Both the position numbers and the translations under genes were made by a program. Below, one piece after another: positions 25,990 to 32,672 of a stretch of DNA of 64,000 bases. Origin of the DNA: Hymenobacter lapidarius (GTDB taxonomy: Bacteria; Bacteroidota; Bacteroidia; Cytophagales; Hymenobacteraceae). Position 1 is the stretch's first letter. Each line of letters begins with the position of its first letter. The notes beneath the pieces are model-generated. The model had not been told where the DNA came from and ran no database searches. It was given only the letters and a program-made list of their open reading frames with translations. The stretch lies in contig NZ_MDZB01000098.1 of the NCBI RefSeq assembly GCF_001816145.1, forward strand, positions 124,001 to 188,000, in the 5' to 3' direction.

Positions 25990-27486
25990 TTACTCCTCCT
26001 GTGCGGACGTGATGATGTCCGTCAATCCATCTTCGCTCACCACCACGGCCAAGCAGGGATAGTCGGAGCTTTCCACGTAGCGTAGGGCCGAGTTGTAGCG
26101 GGCCCCGCGGGTGCTGTCGCCGCGCCCGGAGGCCCGGCCGTCGAGAATGACGCCGATGGAGTAGCAATACCCTTCGGGGTCGAGCAAAACCGCGCCGTCG
26201 ATGCTGGTAACGAGGCGCGTGATGAGCGGGGTGAGCGGCACAGGCTCTACCAGGGTGCACTGCAGCTTGAGGCGGTCGGCCTCGGCCAGGGCCTCGGTGG
26301 TGATGACCAGCAGCGTGCCGTGCTTCTGGCGGCTGGCTTCGAGCACTACCTCCCAGAGGCGCTCCACTTTGGGCGGGTCGGTGAGAGCAAAGGTGCGCTT
26401 AAGCGCCCGGCGAAAAGCGGTGCGGCTAAGGCGGTTGCGCGCCAGTCCGGGCAGGCCATAGTGGGAGCGCAGCAGCACGTGGGTGTCGTGCTGCAGCTCC
26501 CAGGAGTAGTGCGTCACAAAATTGATGATGAACAGGTCCTCGCGCACGGCGTCGTACTTGCCCACTTGTCGGCCCAGGGCGTACACGTTTTCGCCGTTGG
26601 CGAGCAGGTGCACGTCGGGCGTGGCCATCTCCAGCAGCTTGCGCACGGCCCGGTAGTCGGTCAGTTCCGTGGGGCAGGTCAGGGCAAATACTTCTTCGAT
26701 GTTGGGGTGGCCGCGGCGGGCCAGCAGCAGCTTGCCCACGCCCTCGGCGCCCTCGTAGCGCAGGCTGCTGATGGTGTTGCAGGTGGCAAAGAGCTTGGTG
26801 GTGGAGGGGTCGAGGCCCAGGGCCTGGGCGGGGGTGTCGAGCAGGGTTTTGCCGGCGGCCCGCAGCAGTTCCTCGCTTTCGCGGGGACGCACAATGAAGC
26901 CCGCGCCGGGCTCGGGCTCGGTCAGGGCCTTCACGCTTTCTTCGTTGAAGCGGTACATGGCCGCCACGAGCAGCGACGGCGCCAGCGGCCGGCCGTCGGT
27001 ATAAAAGCGGTGGGGGCGGAGCGACGGGTAGGCGCGCAGCGGCTTGCGCTGCAGGCGCAGCACCGTCACCACAAAATGCCCTCTTATTTCGATGGGGTAG
27101 CCCGCAAAGTGCTGGTGGCTTTCGTGCTCATCGAGGGCGTCGAGGGTTTCCTGCACGGCATCGCGCACGCCCAGGCCCTCGTGCTTGCGCCGAAGCATGG
27201 CCGGGCTCACGTCCTCGCGCTCGGGGTAGGGCCAGGGCCGCGCGTTTTGGATGAAGCGGCCGCGGGCCACTACGCCTGAAAATGCACCGGAGTCCAGCCC
27301 ACAGTCGGCCGGCTCCAGGCAGCGGGCGGGTTGGGCGGGGTCGCTGGGCAGGGCCAGCAGCACCACAAAGGGGTTCAGGTCTTCATCCAGGCCCGTAAAC
27401 AGGTCGGTGGCCAGTGCCTGGGCGGCCTTGCGGTAACGCTCCTGATGGGGCCAGAGGAGAACGGGAGCAGGGGCGGGGGCAGGCAT
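25990..27486 (-). CDS. DisA_N (diadenylate cyclase-like) domain protein with N-terminal sensor region
   Basis: A 498-residue cytoplasmic protein. Its C-terminal 120 residues match the diadenylate cyclase (DAC) fold that makes cyclic di-AMP from ATP: HGTLLVITTEALAEADRL near 389, SIDGAVLLDPEG with the conserved DGA at 430-432, and GVILDGRASGRGDSTRGARYNSALRY at 445-470. The usual RHR motif is replaced by RYN. The N-terminal 380 residues have no membrane segment and fit the putative DACNV sensor architecture. It is monocistronic, on the minus strand. Activity is likely but unproven because of the changed motif. Confidence 0.8.
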   Translation of the reverse strand: MPAPAPAPVLLWPHQERYRKAAQALATDLFTGLDEDLNPFVVLLALPSDPAQPARCLEPADCGLDSGAFSGVVARGRFIQNARPWPYPEREDVSPAMLRRKHEGLGVRDAVQETLDALDEHESHQHFAGYPIEIRGHFVVTVLRLQRKPLRAYPSLRPHRFYTDGRPLAPSLLVAAMYRFNEESVKALTEPEPGAGFIVRPRESEELLRAAGKTLLDTPAQALGLDPSTTKLFATCNTISSLRYEGAEGVGKLLLARRGHPNIEEVFALTCPTELTDYRAVRKLLEMATPDVHLLANGENVYALGRQVGKYDAVREDLFIINFVTHYSWELQHDTHVLLRSHYGLPGLARNRLSRTAFRRALKRTFALTDPPKVERLWEVVLEASRQKHGTLLVITTEALAEADRLKLQCTLVEPVPLTPLITRLVTSIDGAVLLDPEGYCYSIGVILDGRASGRGDSTRGARYNSALRYVESSDYPCLAVVVSEDGLTDIITSAQEE

Positions 27487-27572
27487 GATGACGGAAAAAC
27501 AAGCAGCAAATCGAAGACGCCCTGCTCAGCCGAAGCAAGGAAGGGTGGAGCCGTGCGGCCGCACGAGCGGGG

Positions 27573-28397
27573 CTACAACTGGAACAGAACCGGCAATATC
27601 ATCTTTTGCTTTAAGGGCTTGCCCTGATACGAGGCGGGTTCCCACTTGGGGGCCGCTTTTATCAGGCGCAGGGCTTCTTCGTCGAGGCCGGAACCCATCT
27701 TTTTCACCACGCGCGCATCGGTCAGGCTGCCATCAGTCTGCACCACGAATTCGACCAGAACTTTGCCCTGAATCTTGCGCTGACGGGCCAGCAGCGGGTA
27801 CTTCTGGTTTTTTTCAATCCATTCGAAGAAGGCGGCAGTGCCACCCACGGGCCGGGTGGGGTGGTCGGGGGCCACCACGGCGGGCCGGTTGGGGTTGGCC
27901 GACGCTGCAATGTCGGCCGCGGAGGTGGTGATGGGCCGCTCCTTGGCGCCCGTGGTCACTACCTCGCTGCCCGGCGACATCACGAACGACACCGGCACGT
28001 AGATGCGCTGGCGCACTACCTGGTTGCGGTGCTTGGCGGGCGTCCACTTCGGGCCGCTCTTGATGAGGCGAATGGCTTCGGCGTCCAGCTCCGGCGAAAC
28101 CGGCGCATCCACTTTCACCTCGTTCACGGTGCCGGTTTTCTCCACAATGAAACTCACTTTCACCGTGCCCTGAATGCCTTTTTGCATGGCCCCGGCGGGG
28201 TAGCGCTGGTTGGCGGCCAGGAACTGCGCGTACCTCTCGGTGCCGCCCAGGGGCACGGCGGGCTGCGCCACGGAGTCATACACCTCGGTGGCCGACGGCT
28301 TGGGGGGCATCTTCCGCTTCTGCGCCTGGGCGCCAAAAGAGAGGAGCAACAACCCGGCAAGCGGGACTACTAGTGGTTTGGGTACACGGAAAAGCAT
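27573..28397 (-). CDS. Exported protein with two TonB C-terminal domains
   Basis: A 274-residue protein. The N-terminus (VVPLAGLLLLSFGAQAQK) reads as a cleavable signal peptide, so unlike true TonB it lacks an obvious membrane anchor. Two TonB-C modules follow: RYPAGAMQKGIQGTVKVSFIVEKTGTVNEVKV and KYPLLARQRKIQGKVLVEFVVQTDGSLTDARVVKKMGSGLDEEALRL. Each ends with a KWEPA/KWTPA motif. A Pro-rich hinge joins them. The likely role is interaction with TonB-dependent receptors or peptidoglycan in the periplasm, but this is inferred. The start at 28397 (MLFRVPKP) is chosen for the signal peptide. Confidence 0.75.
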   Translation of the reverse strand: MLFRVPKPLVVPLAGLLLLSFGAQAQKRKMPPKPSATEVYDSVAQPAVPLGGTERYAQFLAANQRYPAGAMQKGIQGTVKVSFIVEKTGTVNEVKVDAPVSPELDAEAIRLIKSGPKWTPAKHRNQVVRQRIYVPVSFVMSPGSEVVTTGAKERPITTSAADIAASANPNRPAVVAPDHPTRPVGGTAAFFEWIEKNQKYPLLARQRKIQGKVLVEFVVQTDGSLTDARVVKKMGSGLDEEALRLIKAAPKWEPASYQGKPLKQKMILPVLFQL

Positions 28398-28565
28398 AGC
28401 GTATCGTATGTTATGGGAATAAGTAGGACCCTTTTTACAAAGTACGGCAACCCGAAAAGAACGGTGGCCGCAACGCAGCGCCCTAAAAACCTTGCCAGGA
28501 CCAGCGGTGTCGAGCAGGCTGACGTTCTTTGGAGCCATTTACTTTCATCGCCTGCTGTTTTTTGC

Positions 28566-28979
28566 ATGACCGAGCAACCATCCCGTGCCCCCGAGCCCGT
28601 GGGCGCCTACCCCTACACGCGCCGCGTGGGCAACTTATTGTTTCTGTCCGGCGTGGGCCCGCGCCAGCGCGGCCAAAAAGCCATTCCCGGCGTCGAGCTC
28701 GACGAAGACGGCAACATCCTGAAGTACGATTTTGAAAGCCAGTGCCGCGCCGTGTTTCAGAACGTGCGCTACATCCTGGAAGAAGCCGGGGCGCAGTGGG
28801 ACGATTTGGTGGACGTGACCGTATTTCTGACCAACATGAAGGACGACTTCCCGGTGTACAACCGCCTCTATGCCGAGTATTTTTCCACGGCGCAGCCCTG
28901 CCGCACCACGCTCGAAATCAACTGCCTGCCCACGCCCATTGCCATCGAGTTGAAATGCATCGCGGCGGTAAGTAACTGA
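28566..28979 (+). CDS. RidA-family protein of the 2-aminomuconate deaminase type
   Basis: A 137-residue trimeric RidA/YjgF/UK114 fold. The blocks VGAYPYTRRVGNLLFLSGVGPRQRG, IPGVELDEDGN, FQNVRYILEEAGAQWDDLVDVTVFLTNM and CRTTLEINCLPTPIAIELKC match 2-aminomuconate deaminases of the kynurenine (tryptophan) breakdown pathway better than housekeeping RidA. The conserved Arg of CRTT is present. No other kynurenine genes are adjacent, so the pathway role is an inference. The ATG at 28566 gives the family start MTEQPSRAPEPVGAYP. Confidence 0.82.
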   Translation: MTEQPSRAPEPVGAYPYTRRVGNLLFLSGVGPRQRGQKAIPGVELDEDGNILKYDFESQCRAVFQNVRYILEEAGAQWDDLVDVTVFLTNMKDDFPVYNRLYAEYFSTAQPCRTTLEINCLPTPIAIELKCIAAVSN

Positions 28980-28990
28980 CCTGATGCACC

Positions 28991-29139
28991 GCGCCCGTCA
29001 ACCTCACCCCCTAGCCCCCTCTCCTTAGGAGAGGGGGAACTAGTTTTAATTTTAAAGATATGATTTATAGAGATTAAGACTAAAAGTTAGTTCCCCCTCT
29101 CGTAAGGAGAGGGGGCTAGGGGGTGAGGTTGACGGGCGC
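28991..29139. repeat. Large intergenic palindrome with 37-base perfect arms
   Basis: The left arm at 28991-29027 and the right arm at 29103-29139 are exact reverse complements over 37 bases (GCGCCCGTCAACCTCACCCC then CTAGCCCCCTCTCCTTA). A second, inner pair (GAGGGGGAACTA and TAGTTCCCCCTC) extends the pairing. The centre is AT-rich. It separates the RidA gene from the bestrophin gene. Confidence 0.8.
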
Positions 29140-29191
29140 ACTGCGTAAGGTCACTGATAACTGCTAACCCTTAACTGATAATTAACGCCCT

Positions 29192-30145
29192 ATGTACGTT
29201 CGGAAAAATCTGCGCTTTGGCGTTGTCTGGGCCCTGTCGTGGCGCAGCTTGCTGCTGTTTACCATCTACGACTCCCTCGTTTGCCTGGCGTATGAATTCT
29301 GGCACGTGCACTGGATTGACATTCCCTGGGGCGGCGTGGCCACGCTGGGCACGGCGGTGGCGTTCTACATCGGCTTCAAGAGCAACGGCAGCTACGACCG
29401 ATTCTGGGAGGGGCGCCAGCTGTGGGGCACCATCGTGAACGTGAGCCGAATCTGGTCCATTCGGGTGTTTCACTTCGTGGAGCCCATGGCCGGCGACCGC
29501 CTGCCCGACTACGAAGACCTCCGCGACCTGCACCACCGCCTGCTCTACCGCCAGATAGCTTGGGTGAACGCCCTGCGCCTGCACCTGCGCCGCCAAACCG
29601 CCGAGCTCTGGGACACCGACGTGGCCCCCTTCCTCGACCCCAACGAGGACGCCGACGTGCGCCGTATGAGCAACCCGCCCACCCACCTGCTCCGCCAGCA
29701 GAGCGACGAGCTGCGCCAGTTGCACCAGCGCGGCCTGCTCACCGAGTTCCGCCACGTGGCCATGATGGACACCATCCAGGATATGTTTAACGCGCAGGGC
29801 GGCTGCGAGCGCATCAAGAACACGCCGTTTCCGCGGCAGTACGCGTTTTTTAGTTTCCTGTTTGTCTGGATTTTTGCCCTGGTGCTACCCCTGGGCCTGG
29901 TGGGGGAGTTTTCCAAGCTGGGACCCAACCACATCTGGCTCATGGTGCCGTTTGCGGTGCTGGTGTCGGGCGTGTTCAACACCATTGAGACGGTGGGCCA
30001 CATCAGCGAAAACCCCTTCGAAAACCAGATGAACGACGTGCCCATGACGGCCATCTGCCGCAGCATTGAAATCGACCTGCGCGAGCTGCTGGCCGAAACC
30101 CGCCTGCCCGCGAAGATTGAGCCGATTGACGACGTACTGTTTTAG
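29192..30145 (+). CDS. Bestrophin-family channel protein
   Basis: A 317-residue integral membrane protein of the bestrophin/UPF0187 family of pentameric anion (or in bacteria sometimes cation) channels. The N-terminal helix ends in WRSLLLFTIYDSLVCLAYEF. The motif GFKSNGSYDRFWEGRQLWG at about residues 65-83 is the family signature. A later pair of helices (FFSFLFVWIFALVLPLGLVG and IWLMVPFAVLVSGVFNTIETVG) follows. The end IEIDLRELLAET is typical. It is followed 103 bases later by an FUSC gene, so the two may be co-expressed. Confidence 0.93.
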   Translation: MYVRKNLRFGVVWALSWRSLLLFTIYDSLVCLAYEFWHVHWIDIPWGGVATLGTAVAFYIGFKSNGSYDRFWEGRQLWGTIVNVSRIWSIRVFHFVEPMAGDRLPDYEDLRDLHHRLLYRQIAWVNALRLHLRRQTAELWDTDVAPFLDPNEDADVRRMSNPPTHLLRQQSDELRQLHQRGLLTEFRHVAMMDTIQDMFNAQGGCERIKNTPFPRQYAFFSFLFVWIFALVLPLGLVGEFSKLGPNHIWLMVPFAVLVSGVFNTIETVGHISENPFENQMNDVPMTAICRSIEIDLRELLAETRLPAKIEPIDDVLF

Positions 30146-30234
30146 GCCACGGTGCCCAGGCGCCGGCAGTGGGCAGGCCCACTGGAATATTGCACCATCC
30201 GGAACTGCGGGCATCCCTGGCCCGGTTCTGCTCG

Positions 30235-30242
30235 TTTCTTTG
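30235..30242 (+). promoter_or_regulatory. -7-like element near the FUSC gene start
   Basis: TTTCTTTG followed by CGTAGC and the ATG at 30249. It differs from the consensus at the second base. The position matches the short-leader pattern seen at 7021, 19087 and 19668. Confidence 0.3.
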
Positions 30243-30248
30243 CGTAGC

Positions 30249-32405
30249 ATGAACACCCGAACGCGCAATCTGCAGTATTTCTTTTTCGGCCAGAATTTCT
30301 CGGACGGATTGCGCACCACGCTGGCCATTCTGGTGCCCACGCTGGTGTTGTCCCAACTGGGGCAATTTGAATGGGGCTTGATTATGTCCACCGGGGCCTT
30401 GTGCGTGAGCGTGACCGATACGCCCGGCCCGGCGCGCCACCGGCGCAACGGCATGCTGGCCACGCTGGCCCTGGTAGTCGTCACCACCTTGGCCACCGGC
30501 TTGGCCGCCGCCAACGTCTGGCTGCTGGGCCTGGTGGTGGGCGGGTTCGCCTTTCTGTTCACCATGTTTCTGGTATGGGGTGCCCGGGCGGCCGCCGTGG
30601 GCACGGCGGGCCTGCTCAACATGATTTTGCTGCTGGCCCGGCCGCCGTCGTTCAACCAGCTGCTCCCGCACACCGGGCTGCTGGTGGCGGGGGCGCTCTG
30701 GTACGCCGGGCTGGCGCTGCTGGTGCACCGCGTGCGCCCCTACCGGCCGGCCCAGCAGGCCCTGGGCGAGTGCGTGCACGCCCTGGCGCGCTTCCTGGCC
30801 CTGAAAGCCCGTTTCTACGACCCCACCACGGCCCTCGACGACAACTACCGGCAGTTGGTGGCCCAGCAGGTGGTGGTGAATGAAAAGCAGGAAGCCGCGC
30901 GCGACCTGCTGTTTCGCACCCGCCAGATTGTGAACGAAAGCACCAGCATCGGCCGCCGCCTGGTGCTCACCTTCGTGGCCACCGTGGATTTGTACGAGCG
31001 CATCACGGCCACGTACTACGACTACGCCACCGTACGGGCCGGCTTTGGCCAGACCGGGGCGCTGCCGGCCGTGGCCACGCTCATTCGGCACGTGGCCACC
31101 GAGCTCGACCACCTCGGCATCGCCATTCAGGCCAACCGCCCCTACGACGCCCCCGGCCCCGACCTGGACGCCGAGCTCAGCCTGCTGCAAACCCGCCTGG
31201 CGGCCCTGGACACCGACGCCAGCATTGAGGGCAGCACGCTGGTCCTGAAAAAAATAATAGTCAATCTGCGCGACATCATCCGGCGCGTGGGCAACATCCG
31301 GCGCTACTTCGACGAGGGCATCGACGAAGCCGCCCCCGCGCCCGGCCGCGCCGCCGAGCATACCCGGTTCATCGCCCCGCAGCACCTCGACCCAAAAGCC
31401 CTGCGCGAAAACTTTACGCCGAAATCGGCGGTGTTCCGGCACTCGGTGCGCATGATGCTGGCCTGCCTGGTGGCGTATGGCGCGGGGCAGTGGCTCTGGC
31501 GCGGCGAGCACAACTACTGGATTCTGATGACGGTGGCCATCATGCTCAAGCCCGGTTTCAGCCTCACGCGGCAGCGCAACACCGAGCGCATTGTGGGCAC
31601 GCTGGCCGGCGGGGTGCTGGGGGGCGTGGTGCTTTGGCTGGTGCCCTGGACCGAGGCGCAGTTCGGCGTGCTGGTGGTGTTTATGGTGGTGGCGTACAGC
31701 TTCCAGCGCACAAAGTACGTGGTGACGGTGGTATTTCTGACGGCCTTTTTGCTGATTCTATTCAGCTTTCTGGGCCTGAATTACATTGGCGTGGTCGAAG
31801 AGCGAATCACTGATACCCTCATCGGCTGTGCCATTGCGTTTTCGGCCGGGTACTTCCTGTTTCCCAGCTGGGAGTCGGAGAAGCTCACCGATTTTATGGC
31901 CGCGGCCCTGCGGGCCAACCTGGCCTACCTGCACCAGTTGGCCAACCGCCTGGCCGGCCAGCCCCTGCCGCCCAACGAGTACCGCCTGTTGCGCAAAAAC
32001 GTGTACGTAAGCGGCGCCAACCTCGCGGCCGCGTTCCAGCGCATGCTCAACGAGCCGCGCAGCAAGCAGCATCACCCCACCGACACTCACGAGTTTGTGG
32101 TCCTCAACCACATTCTGTACTCTAACGTGGCCGCCCTCACCGCCACGCTTCGCGAAGCGGCCCCTGCCGTGCCGCCCTTCCTGCCCGAGAGCCGCCGCGC
32201 CCTCACCAGTGCCCTGGCCGCCTTGCACAAAAGCCTGGTGCTGCTGGTGCCCGGTGCCCCGGCCGTGGCGCCTCTGCCGGAACGCAGCCCCACCGCGCCC
32301 GAGGCCACCCCGACCCCGGAAGACAAGCTGGTGCTGCAGCAGCTGGTTTTCCTGCAAAAGGTGAGCGGCGACATCAGCAAAGTGGCCGAGGTGCTAGCGA
32401 AGTAA
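30249..32405 (+). CDS. FUSC-family inner-membrane protein (YccS-like)
   Basis: A 718-residue protein with two sets of transmembrane helices separated by a large soluble region, the normal layout for the FUSC/YccS group related to aromatic-acid exporters. The first set includes GLRTTLAILVPTLVLSQLG and LLGLVVGGFAFLFTMFLVWGA. The second starts with the signature FRHSVRMMLACLVAYG, then NYWILMTVAIMLKPGFSLTRQRNTERIVGTLAGG. Transport of small acidic or aromatic compounds is the family expectation. The start at 30249 (MNTRTRNLQYFFFGQNF) is chosen; upstream codons overlap the bestrophin end and are not membrane-like. Confidence 0.88.
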   Translation: MNTRTRNLQYFFFGQNFSDGLRTTLAILVPTLVLSQLGQFEWGLIMSTGALCVSVTDTPGPARHRRNGMLATLALVVVTTLATGLAAANVWLLGLVVGGFAFLFTMFLVWGARAAAVGTAGLLNMILLLARPPSFNQLLPHTGLLVAGALWYAGLALLVHRVRPYRPAQQALGECVHALARFLALKARFYDPTTALDDNYRQLVAQQVVVNEKQEAARDLLFRTRQIVNESTSIGRRLVLTFVATVDLYERITATYYDYATVRAGFGQTGALPAVATLIRHVATELDHLGIAIQANRPYDAPGPDLDAELSLLQTRLAALDTDASIEGSTLVLKKIIVNLRDIIRRVGNIRRYFDEGIDEAAPAPGRAAEHTRFIAPQHLDPKALRENFTPKSAVFRHSVRMMLACLVAYGAGQWLWRGEHNYWILMTVAIMLKPGFSLTRQRNTERIVGTLAGGVLGGVVLWLVPWTEAQFGVLVVFMVVAYSFQRTKYVVTVVFLTAFLLILFSFLGLNYIGVVEERITDTLIGCAIAFSAGYFLFPSWESEKLTDFMAAALRANLAYLHQLANRLAGQPLPPNEYRLLRKNVYVSGANLAAAFQRMLNEPRSKQHHPTDTHEFVVLNHILYSNVAALTATLREAAPAVPPFLPESRRALTSALAALHKSLVLLVPGAPAVAPLPERSPTAPEATPTPEDKLVLQQLVFLQKVSGDISKVAEVLAK

Positions 32406-32435
32406 TGAATTATAAAGCAACCGTAGCTAAAAGGC

Positions 32436-32468
32436 CGTCATGCTGAGCGCAGTCGAAGTATGACGTCT
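32436..32468. repeat. Truncated remnant of the GTCATGCTGAGC repeat
   Basis: CGTCATGCTGAGCGCAGTCG is followed after a few bases by TATGACGTC. Only the outer ends of the palindrome remain and the inner GCATCTCTACC arms are missing, so this looks like an internally deleted copy. Confidence 0.5.
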
Positions 32469-32617
32469 TACTCCGAAGACGATTGCTGCTACACGAGCCC
32501 CTAAATAGTTATGCAATAAGCTAATGCCTGCTTACAGGCATATCGGCCCATACAGCTTTAGTATAAGGCCTGAACCTGAGCGATTGAAAGGGTGACAGCG
32601 GCGTCGGAGTAGGAAAC

Positions 32618-32653
32618 AAAAAAGCCCGCTCAACGAATTGAGCGGGCTTTTTT
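32618..32653. terminator. Bidirectional terminator between FUSC and subtilase genes
   Basis: AAAAAAGCCCGCTCAA pairs with TTGAGCGGGCTTTTTT. The A-run and T-run on either side allow it to serve both converging transcripts. Confidence 0.9.
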
Positions 32654-32672
32654 GGAAAAGGTAACGGGGGGA

